DNA from: Desulfobacterales bacterium
GTDB taxonomy: Bacteria; Desulfobacterota; Desulfobacteria; Desulfobacterales; JAHDSC01
DNA: 40,456 nucleotides
Direction: 5' to 3'
NCBI GenBank assembly: GCA_016931455.1
Contig: JAFGES010000089.1
Coordinates: 1-40,456, forward strand
Under the pieces are notes generated by a model that saw only the letters and a program-made list of their open reading frames with translations, searched no databases and was not told the DNA's origin. Both the position numbers and the translations under genes were made by a program. Positions within the stretch are counted from its first letter, which is position 1. Each line of letters begins with the position of its first letter. Below are positions 7,068 through 16,103 of this stretch, piece by piece.

Positions 7068-9146
7068 ATGATGAAGATTATGAGATTGGGTCTTCTCATC
7101 TCGATAGGGTTTCTTTTTTTCTTTTCCACCTCGAAATTCATTATTGCCGAGACTGTGGATTCAGGGACTGAAGTGGTGGATTCGAAAAAAACGGAAACAG
7201 CTTATCGACTTGAGGAGGTCATTGTACGGGATCATCCTTTGAAGGATGAAACAATGGTTGTGACACCAGATGTTACCATCATTAATATAGATAAATTTAA
7301 AAAACCCGGACGGATGGAAAATGTGACCGATGTGATAGGCGAAGTACTCGGTGTCAACGTCCTTCATTCCTCAACAACGCCTGCTCAGAACGAGGGGGTC
7401 TACATCAGAGGAATGGACCAATCCCGTTATCAGGTTTTTATGGACGGTCGTCCCATGAGGCTGCACGGCAGTAATGGTTATTTTAAGATGGACTGGACCA
7501 CGATGCCTCTTAGCAACGTTGAAACCATTGAAATCATAAGGGGAAGTCATAGCCTTCTCTTTCCCTTTTCCATGGGTGGGGCCATTAATATTATTACCAA
7601 GAAAGGGAAAAAAACGGATGACCCCACACCTCACGGTACGGTAAAGACCGGTTTTGGTCCTTACGGTGACCAAAGCTACAGCGCCAATTTAACAGGCGGA
7701 GCTTTTAATTTAATCGGTTATTCGCTTGCTGCCGCTCATAGAGAAGGTGACGGCTACTTGAGGGGCAACGACTACGATACCGATAACCTAAACGGTCGTT
7801 TTTCCTTTTTTCTTCCTACCGGGGGAACTGTTACCTACGGTATCGATTGGGTAGACACAGTGACCGGATATGCGGTGATCAATGATCCGGATGATCCGGC
7901 TTCCAACTATGATCCCGATTATCCGATTGTCCGCCTCAATGAAGTAGATACTTTCAGTCACGACTATGAAGGAACGGCCTATGCCGGCGGAAAAAACCAA
8001 TGGGAAAGAACGGTCATCGATCACAGCCTTCTTATTGAGCAACCTCTCGGAGTTGGAAAAGTCCGCGGACAGATCTATCAACAGACATCCGAACGCTCTC
8101 GATATCGCCACACAGCCACAGGCCAAGACAACTCCAATTATAAAGAGGAATATACGGGAGGTATTTCACTGGACTATTTGGGCTTTAATCTAATTGATAA
8201 CCACTGCTTTTCCATCGGCGGTGATTATCGAAATCAGGGTACTGATGACAACCGCGACTTTTACGAAATTACCTCCATTTTTATCAAGGATGTATGGGCC
8301 ATTAATAACGCTGTGTACCTGACCTTCGGCACTCGGTGGTATGAATTTATCAGTGATGGTTATGCCGCGATTACCTTGGAACCAGCCAAACACAAAGAAA
8401 AAGAATGGTGTCCCAAAGCCCGCCTGGACTATGATTTTGATGATACGACCTCTTTCTATGCTTCGGTTAGCCGCGAAATGCGGATGCCTTGAATCTGAGA
8501 TCTCTGGAGATGGGCCCGGTCCGGGTCTAACGAAGAATACGCAAAGGCAAATCCGAATTTTGAAACAGAAACATCATGGACATATGAAATCGGTGGGATA
8601 AAAGATATATTCGAGAATACAACCTTTAGAGCGGCGGTTTTCTATTCGGATATCAGCGATTATCAGCAGCACAACTACATCAGTGCCGAAACCTCGGCCC
8701 TGGTATATAACATTGACATGATTGTCTACGGTCTGGAACTGGAATTGGTTAGAAGCTTCAAGAAGGATTTAAGCGGCCATCTGGGCTACACTTTTCAGGA
8801 CTGGGACGCAGAGAGTCACCCCATGGATACCGAAAACACTCACTATTTTTTACAAGCTCTGCCTGAACACAGCGCAGTCCTGGGTTTGAATTACAAACTG
8901 TGGAAAGGCGGTCTCGTGAGTTTGAATGCAAAATATTACGGCAGACGTTTTAGTAAAAAAGAAGATTTAATGAAAGACGTTCTGGTTGTGAATGTGGGTG
9001 TTGAGCACACATTTCAACTACCTTGCAATTGTACATTTACAGTTAAAGGGTATGTACGCAATATTACAGATCAGGAATATCAATTGCGATATGGATATGA
9101 CATGCCCGGCGTTACCGCGGGTATTTCAGGTACATTGAATTTTTAA
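7068..9146 (+). CDS. TonB-dependent outer-membrane receptor with two in-frame TGA codons
   Basis: Read through two TGA codons, this frame encodes 692 residues, a normal TonB-receptor length. It begins with a signal peptide (about 1-27, ending FIIAE), a TonB-box-like EEVIV, a plug domain (VYIRGMDQSRYQVFMDGRPM, IEIIRGSHSLLFPFSMGGAINIIT) and a beta barrel ending in Phe (SGTLNF). Residues 475 and 477 are TGA (8490-8492, 8496-8498). The frame continues past them without any shift: REMRMP, TGA, Ile, TGA, DLWRWARSGSNEEYAKANPNFETE, the usual 'RxPSLxDLY...NPxLxPE' barrel pattern. The second half has no start or ribosome-binding site of its own. Either both TGA are decoded (selenocysteine) or this is a young pseudogene with two nonsense changes. 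It pairs with the exported methylase-fold gene 54 bp downstream. The ligand is unknown; a corrinoid or porphyrin is a guess from context. Confidence 0.8.
8499..8528 (+). promoter_or_regulatory. SECIS-like hairpin after tandem UGA
   Basis: Bases 8512-8517 (GGGCCC) pair with 8523-8528 (GGGTCT; two G-U pairs) around a GGTCC loop at 8518-8522. The loop begins 19 nt after the second TGA. E. coli fdhF-type SECIS elements have a G-U-containing small loop at a similar distance. The stem is short and the bulged U of fdhF is not evident, so this is only a candidate. Confidence 0.35.
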
Positions 9147-9200
9147 GTCATGACGTTATTCGAGGAAAGGTCCCGATCGGGACTTAAAAGGAGGATATAG

Positions 9201-10124
9201 ATGCAATATTTCCGTAGGTTCGGATTTACTCCAAACGTTTTTTCCCGGTTTTTATTGTGTATTTCTATTTTGTGCATGGCGATTACCGCTTTTGCCCATG
9301 GAAATAAAGTTACCGGTAAATTCTATCTCATCGGCACGGGTCCTGCTGGGCCCGAACTTGCAACGACTAGGGCACTGGAATGCATTAAAGAGGCAGAAAT
9401 CATATTTTGCTCCGATGATATCGCCAAAAAGTTTTCAACACAATTGAAAGGCAAAACGCTGATGGGCAATCCCTGGCGAGGTCCTTTTAAATATAGTTCG
9501 AAAGACGTTGAAAAGATTAATGCTGAAGAAAAAAAGGCTTACCAAGATGAACGAATCCGATTCTGGGACGAAACTGCCGCTAAGATCAGAAGCGAGGTGG
9601 CTAAAGGAAAGACAGTGGCCCTTCTGGATAGCGGAGACCCCTGTGTTTTCGGCCCATCGCACCGGATCATTGAGGGGTTGAATGAAGATGAGGTGGAAAT
9701 CATTCCCGGCCTTGGTTGTTTTCAATCGGCTATGGCTGCGTTGAAAAAATCTTCCATTCCCGCTTACGATACCCGCTTTGTCATGCTGACTGCTCCAATG
9801 TTTCTATTCGGAAGGCCCGAAAATGAGGATATTTTGAAAGATCTCTCAAAATATCCGATTACCATGGTTTTTTATATGGCGTTGAATCAAAAAGAAAGTT
9901 TGATTGCTAAGCTTAAAAAGTACTACGAATCGGATCTTCCTGTTGCCGTCGTGTATAATGCAGGATATCCGGACAAGGAAAAGGTGATTAAAGGAACATT
10001 GGCTACCATTCTTGACGATATCAAAGCGGAAGCGGAAAATTGGCTGGGAATTATCATCGTAGGCCGATGCCTTGAGGGTCAACCCCAGCGTGGTATGGTC
10101 AAACATATCACCGCGGGGCCTTGA
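9201..10124 (+). CDS. Exported tetrapyrrole (corrin/porphyrin) methylase-fold protein
   Basis: The 307-aa protein has a clear Sec signal peptide: basic start, hydrophobic stretch FLLCISILCMAITAFA, probable cleavage after A32. The mature part is a full TP_methylase domain: YLIGTGPAGPEL (about 42-53), LLDSGDPCVFG (141-151), IIPGLGCFQSAMAAL (167-181) and MVFYMALNQ. In the cytoplasm this fold (CbiL, CbiF, CobA and relatives) methylates corrin or siroheme precursors using SAM. SAM is not expected in the periplasm, so an exported copy more likely binds or handles a tetrapyrrole than methylates it; that is inference. A GGAGG ribosome-binding site precedes the ATG. It lies 54 bp after the TonB receptor and is followed by a strong terminator, so the two form an operon. 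Confidence 0.85.
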   Translation: MQYFRRFGFTPNVFSRFLLCISILCMAITAFAHGNKVTGKFYLIGTGPAGPELATTRALECIKEAEIIFCSDDIAKKFSTQLKGKTLMGNPWRGPFKYSSKDVEKINAEEKKAYQDERIRFWDETAAKIRSEVAKGKTVALLDSGDPCVFGPSHRIIEGLNEDEVEIIPGLGCFQSAMAALKKSSIPAYDTRFVMLTAPMFLFGRPENEDILKDLSKYPITMVFYMALNQKESLIAKLKKYYESDLPVAVVYNAGYPDKEKVIKGTLATILDDIKAEAENWLGIIIVGRCLEGQPQRGMVKHITAGP

Positions 10125-10175
10125 TCCATATGTGCGATAAAGCCGGATAGTTGCCTCGGCCTATATAGATTTCCT

Positions 10176-10223
10176 TCGGGATAGGGACAATCATGACTGA
10201 GTTCCCTATCCCGATTTTTTTTT
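10176..10223 (+). terminator. Rho-independent terminator
   Basis: A perfect 12-bp stem, TCGGGATAGGGA (10176-10187) with TCCCTATCCCGA (10203-10214), is followed by nine T. It closes the receptor/methylase-fold operon. Confidence 0.9.
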
Positions 10224-10276
10224 GAATGATTTATTACTTGATGGACTCGTATTCTGCATTAATTCTTTCATTTTTA

Positions 10277-10306
10277 TTGACATTAATACCTACCAAGAGA
10301 TATATG
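10277..10306 (+). promoter_or_regulatory. Sigma70-like promoter of the HTH-EIIA/Ehr operon
   Basis: TTGACA at 10277-10282 with ATATAT or TATATG 17-18 nt downstream. It lies about 50 nt before the HTH-EIIA start and after the previous operon's terminator, so it likely drives the whole 10353-18496 run. Confidence 0.5.
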
Positions 10307-10352
10307 GGCGATCCTGTCAAGTAAAAGGAAGTGATGAGAATAGGAGATATAA

Positions 10353-11051
10353 ATGGAAATAACAGTCAAGGATGCGGCGCGTCTTTTGAACGTATCTGAA
10401 AAATCCATTTACCGATGGATAAAGCAAGGCAAATTGCCTACCTTTAAAATCAACGAGCAGTATCGATTTAACCGAAGCGAGCTTCTGGAGTGGGCGACTG
10501 CCGGGAAAATGAACGTATCGCCCGATATTTTCCGTGAACCCGACGACACGACCGACACAATGCCGATGATAGAAGAAGCTCTACAGGCCGGAGGAATTTA
10601 CTATCGTATCGAAGGCAATGACAAGAAAAGCGTCCTTAGCGCAGTTGTGGAACATATGAGGCTGCCTGACGAGGTAGACCGGGAGTTTCTTCTTCAGGTT
10701 CTTCTGGCTCGGGAAGAACTGGGTTCTACTAGCATTGGAGACGGCATTGCGATACCTCATGTTAGAAATCCGGTCGTTCTCCATGTACCCCGTCCCAGTA
10801 TGACTTTGTGCTTCCTGGAAACGCCGATTGAATTCGATGCCATTGACGGAAAACCGGTTCAGGTTCTGTTCACGTTGATAAGTCCCACAATTCGGGGTCA
10901 TCTTCACATGTTGTCCAGGCTGAGTTTTGCTCTTAGGCAGGATCGATTCCTTGAAATCATTCGACAACAGGGTACCCGGGAGGAGATCTTAAACGAAGTC
11001 CGCAAGATTGAAAGCGGTTTGGAAACGTCAAATCGATTAAAGAGAGGATAA
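10353..11051 (+). CDS. HTH excisionase-type domain fused to PTS EIIA(Ntr) domain
   Basis: Residues 1-50 are a MerR/excisionase-like helix-turn-helix (VKDAARLLNVSEKSIYRWIKQGKLP, then EQYRFNRSELLEW). Residues about 72-225 form a PTS EIIA domain of the PtsN/fructose type, with the phosphorylatable His at about 136 in SIGDGIAIPHVR. The domain pair suggests a regulator whose DNA binding depends on phosphorylation state, cytoplasmic. It starts at an ATG preceded by GGAGAT and ends 10 bp before the first membrane-subunit gene. Genes of this architecture are often found beside hydrogenase-like membrane complexes in deltaproteobacteria (from memory). No EI, HPr or sugar permease is nearby, so the phosphate donor must be elsewhere. 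Confidence 0.88.
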   Translation: MEITVKDAARLLNVSEKSIYRWIKQGKLPTFKINEQYRFNRSELLEWATAGKMNVSPDIFREPDDTTDTMPMIEEALQAGGIYYRIEGNDKKSVLSAVVEHMRLPDEVDREFLLQVLLAREELGSTSIGDGIAIPHVRNPVVLHVPRPSMTLCFLETPIEFDAIDGKPVQVLFTLISPTIRGHLHMLSRLSFALRQDRFLEIIRQQGTREEILNEVRKIESGLETSNRLKRG

Positions 11052-11061
11052 GTAGCCCCCT

Positions 11062-13044
11062 ATGATTGTATTTCTTTTAAGTGTAATCATTATCGTGGCA
11101 AGCGGATTTGCCGCTCTTGTGACTCGGCGATCCAACAGCCTTTCAACCTTCTTGGGCGTCGGTGGTGTGTGTGCCGGAAGCCTGATCGGTCTGATTCCAA
11201 CGTTTAACGTTCTCATACATGGATCCCGACTATCTCTGCATTTGCCATGGCATTTCGCATGGGGATCATTTTTCGTAGAAATTGATCCGTTGTCCTCCTT
11301 TTTTCTTATCCCTGTTTTTGGTGTATCCATCCTGACCGCAGTCTATGGTGCGGGCTACCTTCAGCATTACCGGCAGACCCATTTGCTGGGTGTACACTGG
11401 TTCTTTTTCAATCTTTTGGTAGCCGGTATGGCAATGGTGGCAGTGGCCGGGAACGGTGTATTATTTCTGATATCATGGGAAGTTATGTCTCTGGCGCCTT
11501 TTTTCCTGGTCACGTTTCACAGTGATCAATCAAAAGTCCAACATGCCGGTTGGGTATATTTGGTGGCAACGCATTTGGGAGCAATTTTTCTGTTGGTTTT
11601 TTTTCTATTGATGGGCGTTAACTCCGGAAGCATGGATTTTGACCATTTCAATCCATCCGGATACCATCACTTGAGTCTACTGTTTCTATTGGCTGTTATC
11701 GGATTTGGCTCAAAATCCGGGTTTATACCGTTTCATGTCTGGCTGCCGGAAGCCCATCCAGCCGCTCCGAGCCATGTATCGGCCCTTATGTCCGGCGTTA
11801 TGATTAAAATGGGAATTTATGGTTTGTTCCGGTCGTTGGTCTTGTTGGGGGTACCTTCTGTCGGGTGGGGATATGTTTTCATCGGAATCGGCCTGATTTC
11901 GGGTATCGCCGGTGTGACGTTCGCTCTGGCGCAGCATGACCTGAAACGGCTGCTGGCATACCATAGTGTTGAAAATATCGGTATCATTTCCATCGGAATT
12001 GGAATTGGAATGCTGGGGCTGAGCTGGGATAATCCCGTACTGGTCGTCATGGGGATGGGGGGCGCGTTGCTTCATGTTCTAAACCATTCGCTTTTCAAGA
12101 GTTTGCTTTTTCTCGGTGCCGGATCGGTTCAGCACGCTTCGGGAACACTGGAAATCGAACATATGGGAGGACTTCTCAAACGAATGCCGATAACCGGTAT
12201 GACATTTCTGGTCGGTGCGGCAGCCATATGCGGCTTACCTCCTTTAAACGGATTTATCAGTGAATTTCTCATTTACCAAGGATCAGTTTACGGCAGTATG
12301 TTTCTGGAGGGAGCCACAGTGGGTGCCATGCCGGCGGTTATCGCAGGTCTTGCACTGATTGGAGGGCTTGCCGCCATATGTTTTACAAAAGCATTCGGTA
12401 TTGTCTTTCTAGGTACGGCCCGCAGGGAGAAGGGAGTATCTGTACGGGAATCCAGGTTGTCCATGAAAATTCCCATGCTGATTTTATCCGCTTTATGCCT
12501 GCTCTGCGGGTTGCTCGGAGCTGATATTCTTAAAACAGCGGCGCCGGTTTTAAACATGGTGACGATGAACCGTTTTTTAGATGCAATACCATTAGAACTT
12601 ATTAAGGCGGCAAATTCACTGCGGTCGGTGACATGGGTATTTGCCGGATTGATCCTGATTCTAACCGGCCTGATATTTTTTCGTAAGTGGCTGCTTTCAA
12701 AACGTTATGTGCAGGAAGGCGTTACCTGGGACTGCGGCTATATTCGTCCCACATCGCGAATGCAGTATACGGCATCGTCTTTTGTTCAGCCCGTAACAGG
12801 CTTTTTTCGTAATATATTACAAACACGAAATATAGTATCCCCGCCTCATGGTCTCTTTCCAACAAAGGTTTCTTTGACCACCAAGACCCCGGATGTTTTT
12901 GAAAAGAAATTCTATTCACCCTTGTTCGAAGGGACAAAACGTATATTGTTTGGGTTGCGCTGGATCCAGCAAGGACGGATCCAGCTGTATATTGCCTATA
13001 TTGTGATAACTTTGATTATTCTTTTGATATGGAAAGTGAGATGA
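11062..13044 (+). CDS. hyfB: HyfB-like proton-translocating membrane subunit
   Basis: This 660-aa polytopic membrane protein belongs to the NuoL/MrpA antiporter-like family and is closest in layout to HyfB/HycC. The conserved core is visible: LISWEVMSLAPFFLV, GSKSGFIPFHVWLPEAHPAAPSHVSALMSGVMIKMGIYG, QHDLKRLLAYHSVENIGII, then LNHSLFKSLLFLGAGSV. The lysine in GSKSGFIP and the histidine/lysine residues of the broken helices are those used for proton transfer in the family. The C-terminal tail TWDCGYIRPTSRMQYTASSFVQP is typical of HyfB. It sits in the cytoplasmic membrane and is the first structural gene of a six-gene operon. Symbol given by homology; the partner large subunit lacks nickel ligands, so this is not a true hydrogenase-4. 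Confidence 0.9.
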   Translation: MIVFLLSVIIIVASGFAALVTRRSNSLSTFLGVGGVCAGSLIGLIPTFNVLIHGSRLSLHLPWHFAWGSFFVEIDPLSSFFLIPVFGVSILTAVYGAGYLQHYRQTHLLGVHWFFFNLLVAGMAMVAVAGNGVLFLISWEVMSLAPFFLVTFHSDQSKVQHAGWVYLVATHLGAIFLLVFFLLMGVNSGSMDFDHFNPSGYHHLSLLFLLAVIGFGSKSGFIPFHVWLPEAHPAAPSHVSALMSGVMIKMGIYGLFRSLVLLGVPSVGWGYVFIGIGLISGIAGVTFALAQHDLKRLLAYHSVENIGIISIGIGIGMLGLSWDNPVLVVMGMGGALLHVLNHSLFKSLLFLGAGSVQHASGTLEIEHMGGLLKRMPITGMTFLVGAAAICGLPPLNGFISEFLIYQGSVYGSMFLEGATVGAMPAVIAGLALIGGLAAICFTKAFGIVFLGTARREKGVSVRESRLSMKIPMLILSALCLLCGLLGADILKTAAPVLNMVTMNRFLDAIPLELIKAANSLRSVTWVFAGLILILTGLIFFRKWLLSKRYVQEGVTWDCGYIRPTSRMQYTASSFVQPVTGFFRNILQTRNIVSPPHGLFPTKVSLTTKTPDVFEKKFYSPLFEGTKRILFGLRWIQQGRIQLYIAYIVITLIILLIWKVR

Positions 13045-13967
13045 TGACATATTGGTCCCATCAATCCATATCGCCGGTTATTTCGGCGATTTTTCTAGCG
13101 CCGCTTCTTTTTGGTGTTATCAATTGGATCAAAGCATTTTTATCCGGTCGACGGGGTGCACCCTGGCTGCAGCCCTATTTTGATCTATGGAAGCTGATGC
13201 GTAAAAGTGCGGTATACAGCCGAACAACAACATGGATATTTCGTGCCGGGCCGTTGGTCGGTTTAGGGGCTATCTTAACGGCAGCTATGATAATGCCGAT
13301 GGGCAATATACCCGCATTGGTGAGCTTTCCAGGGGATTTTGTTCTATTTGCTTATCTGCTGGCACTCGGACGGTTTTTCACCATTATTGCCGCCTTAGAT
13401 ACGGGATCAAGTTTTCAAGGTATGGGTGCAAGCCGTGAAGCTTATTTTTCAGCGCTGTCTGAACCGGCTCTGCTGCTTGCTCTTACGGCAGTTGCCCGTC
13501 GGACGGGCAGTAATTCACTGTCCGGAATGTATGAGGTATTGTCAAGTGGTTCCTGGGCGCTTGTGTCTCCGGCAATGGTGCTGGTGTTTATTGCGATATT
13601 TATCGTTTTTCTGACGGAAAATGCTCGAATTCCCGTAGATGATCCCACAACTCATCTGGAACTGACCATGATTCATGAGGTCATGGTACTGGATCACGGC
13701 GGACCGGACTTGGCCTTTATAAACTACGGTGCTGCCCTGAAGATGTGGATTCTCGGCCAGCTTTTGATCGGAATTGTCAATCCGGTGCATACCGGTATCA
13801 TGTGGCTGAACCAGACGATATCCATTGTTGTTTCGCTATCCGGACCGGCAATAGCAGTGGGCTTGATTGAGTTTTCCATGGCACGGCTGAGACTGAAGCG
13901 GGTGCCTCAGCTGCTGGTGGCAGCCGGTATTTTCTCCGTACTGGCCCTGATTATGGAATTGAGGTGA
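13041..13967 (+). CDS. hyfC: HyfC/NuoH-like membrane subunit
   Basis: An eight-helix-type membrane protein of about 308 aa of the respiratory complex I subunit 1 family (NuoH, HycD, HyfC). Typical motifs are GAPWLQPYFDLWKLMRK, LALGRFFTIIAALDTGSSFQGMGASREAYFSALSEPALLL and ENARIPVDDPTTHLELTMIHE, the acidic loop that meets the hydrophilic arm. An ATG at 13041 overlaps the previous stop (ATGA); another ATG is at 13029 and one at 13044, so the exact start is uncertain. It anchors the HyfG/HyfI-like module and forms part of the proton path in the family. It is followed 3 bp later by the HyfE-like gene. Confidence 0.9.
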   Translation: MMTYWSHQSISPVISAIFLAPLLFGVINWIKAFLSGRRGAPWLQPYFDLWKLMRKSAVYSRTTTWIFRAGPLVGLGAILTAAMIMPMGNIPALVSFPGDFVLFAYLLALGRFFTIIAALDTGSSFQGMGASREAYFSALSEPALLLALTAVARRTGSNSLSGMYEVLSSGSWALVSPAMVLVFIAIFIVFLTENARIPVDDPTTHLELTMIHEVMVLDHGGPDLAFINYGAALKMWILGQLLIGIVNPVHTGIMWLNQTISIVVSLSGPAIAVGLIEFSMARLRLKRVPQLLVAAGIFSVLALIMELR

Positions 13968-13970
13968 ACG

Positions 13971-14615
13971 ATGAATAACTGGATTGACCTGTTGATTATA
14001 TTACTGATCCTGTCCAACTTCGTCATGCTGGGATCAAGCCGGCTGGCAGTATGTATTCGTACGCTTGCGATTCAGGGTATATTGCTGGGCATATTGCCCT
14101 TGATGATCGACAGGCAGGATCTTGTGCTGCATACAACCTTAGTATCGATCGGTGCTTTGATAATTAAAGGCATTGTATTTCCTTGGCTCCTGTTTAAAGT
14201 GTTGCGCCGGATTGGTATTCGTCGAGAAATCGAACCATTTGTCGGATATGTTCCATCGCTTTTTATTGGACTGGCGGGACTGATTGTTTCTCTGTATATC
14301 GGATCAAAGCTTGACTTTCCAGCTCCGGAGTCTGTTGCTGATGTCATCCCGTTATCGTTGTTTTCAATTCTGGCGGGTTTATTTCTTCTCACCACACGGA
14401 AAAAAGCATTGAGTATGGTAATGGGTTATCTGGTTCTGGAAAACGGTATTTACGCATTTGGTTCCGTTGTGTTGAATAAAGTTCCGGTGATCGTGGAGTT
14501 GGGTGTTTTGCTGGATGCTCTGGTGGCGGTGTTTATCATGGGTATTGCAACATATCACATCAATCGAGAGTTTGATCACATCGATGTGAATAGACTGGAC
14601 AATCTGAAAGGATAA
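13971..14615 (+). CDS. hyfE: HyfE-like membrane subunit
   Basis: A 214-aa membrane protein with about six hydrophobic segments, similar in size and pattern to HyfE (216 aa in E. coli), which contains a NuoK-like part. Visible landmarks are IDLLIILLILSNFVMLGSSRL at the start, KALSMVMGYLVLENGIYAFG (the NuoK-like conserved Glu helix) and the tail of charged residues REFDHIDVNRL. GAGGTGA precedes the ATG. It lies 3 bp after the HyfC-like gene and 6 bp before the HyfF-like gene. A role as a small proton-channel subunit is known for the family. Confidence 0.82.
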   Translation: MNNWIDLLIILLILSNFVMLGSSRLAVCIRTLAIQGILLGILPLMIDRQDLVLHTTLVSIGALIIKGIVFPWLLFKVLRRIGIRREIEPFVGYVPSLFIGLAGLIVSLYIGSKLDFPAPESVADVIPLSLFSILAGLFLLTTRKKALSMVMGYLVLENGIYAFGSVVLNKVPVIVELGVLLDALVAVFIMGIATYHINREFDHIDVNRLDNLKG

Positions 14616-14621
14616 TTATTA

Positions 14622-16103
14622 ATGCATAATGCCGGACACTTAATTTGGATCATTCTGGTTGTTTCGGTGGCATTCGGCGGCATTTGCCGAATCTTTCGAT
14701 CTCCCCGAAAAATATTGTCTTTCATGTGTGCGGGTGTTTTGGTAGTGACGGTTCCGGTACTGACTTTGGTTGTATATACGTTTTACTACGGGGCGGTATC
14801 TTCTGCCGGTCAATGGTTTTACATCGATTCGCTTTCTGCATTTCACCTGGTGGTCATGATGCTGGTGTTCTGCATGAGTACCTTTTACGGTTATCATTAT
14901 TTTGATGAAAAAATCGACGAAGGCATATTTACGACCCGTCTGGCCAGACGATACGGAAGCCTGTGGTTTGCGTCTCTAACGGCGATGACATTGGTGTTGG
15001 TATCCAACAACCTGGGGATCATGTGGGTTGGGATGGAGACTACCACCCTGGTGACCGCTTTCCTGATTAATCTGTACTCCAATAAAACGGCTGTGGAAGC
15101 CATGTGGAAATACCTGATCATCTGTTCGGTTGGTATTGCCTTTGCTTTCATGGGTACCCTCTTGGTAGCCGCATCCGCCTACACGCTGGAAACCCATGTG
15201 GCTGATGTGTTGTTGTGGACAAAGCTAGTAAAAGTCGGCGAGGTTTTAAACCCGGCACTGTTAAAAACAGGCTTTGTATTTATTCTTGTAGGATATGGGA
15301 CAAAGGCCGGTCTGGCTCCCATGCATACTTGGCTGCCTGATGCGCATAGCCAGGCCCCCGCTCCGGTATCAGCCATATTTTCGGGATTTATGCTTAATGC
15401 CGCGCTTTACTGTATCATGCGCTATATATCCCTGGTGGATTTGGTTTCAGAGACTTTTAGCCAAGAACTTCTGGTTTTGTTCGGAATCGGTACCATTATC
15501 ATTTCGGCAGCATTTATTCTTTCTCAGCATGATCTCAAACGGTTGCTGGCTTATCACAGTGTGGAGCATCTGGGCATCATAACATTGGGCTTGGGATTAG
15601 GGCCTGCAGGCATCTTTGCGGCATTGTTTCATACGCTCAACCATTCGGTGTGCAAGTCACTCGGTTTTTTTTGCGCGGGACGGCTCGGTCAGATTTACGG
15701 AACATATGATATGAGACAAATTTCAGGTTCGATGCATCTTTCTTTCTTATGGGGTGGTGGGCTAATGGGCAGCCTTTTAGCGCTTATCGGCCTTGCGCCG
15801 TTTGCATTGTTCATGAGCGAGCTTCTGATAGTAAAAGCTGCTCTGGAGACGGATACTATTTGGGCAATGGTACTTTTTCTTGCCGGCAGCAGCATCGTAT
15901 TTGTCGGTGCACTGAAACATATAATCCCCATTGCCTGGGGTAAACCATCGACCGATCATGTCTGCCTGAAAAGCATGTTGACAGACAAAGTCTTAGTATT
16001 GGGAGCTTTGGCCCTTTTATTGATGCTGGGGCTTTGGATGCCGGATGTGCTGCATGAGATACTTTACCGGGCGGCATATATTGTTGGAGGGCACCACAAT
16101 TGA
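14622..16103 (+). CDS. hyfF: HyfF-like proton-translocating membrane subunit
   Basis: Second antiporter-like subunit of the operon (493 aa; HyfF in E. coli is 526). Core motifs are MWVGMETTTLVTAFLINLY, GYGTKAGLAPMHTWLPDAHSQAPAPVSAIFSGFMLNAALYCIMRY, SQHDLKRLLAYHSVEHLGI and LNHSVCKSLGFFCAGRLG. The Lys of GTKAGLAPMHTWLP and the His of HSVEH fit the family's proton path. It is located in the cytoplasmic membrane. The stop overlaps the start of the large-subunit gene by 4 bases, implying coupled translation. Compared with hydrogenase-4 the operon has two, not three, antiporter-like subunits: no HyfD is present. Confidence 0.88.
   Translation: MHNAGHLIWIILVVSVAFGGICRIFRSPRKILSFMCAGVLVVTVPVLTLVVYTFYYGAVSSAGQWFYIDSLSAFHLVVMMLVFCMSTFYGYHYFDEKIDEGIFTTRLARRYGSLWFASLTAMTLVLVSNNLGIMWVGMETTTLVTAFLINLYSNKTAVEAMWKYLIICSVGIAFAFMGTLLVAASAYTLETHVADVLLWTKLVKVGEVLNPALLKTGFVFILVGYGTKAGLAPMHTWLPDAHSQAPAPVSAIFSGFMLNAALYCIMRYISLVDLVSETFSQELLVLFGIGTIIISAAFILSQHDLKRLLAYHSVEHLGIITLGLGLGPAGIFAALFHTLNHSVCKSLGFFCAGRLGQIYGTYDMRQISGSMHLSFLWGGGLMGSLLALIGLAPFALFMSELLIVKAALETDTIWAMVLFLAGSSIVFVGALKHIIPIAWGKPSTDHVCLKSMLTDKVLVLGALALLLMLGLWMPDVLHEILYRAAYIVGGHHN

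Noticed and set aside
8490-8498. Genome-wide TGA reassignment
   Set aside because: Other genes in the window use TGA as a normal stop (for example at 13044, 13967 and 18842).
8341-8601. A frameshift in the receptor gene around 8488
   Set aside because: Receptor-like sequence before and after the stops is in the same frame (7068 and 8718 share phase), and neither other frame gives the expected motif, so a frameshift is not needed.
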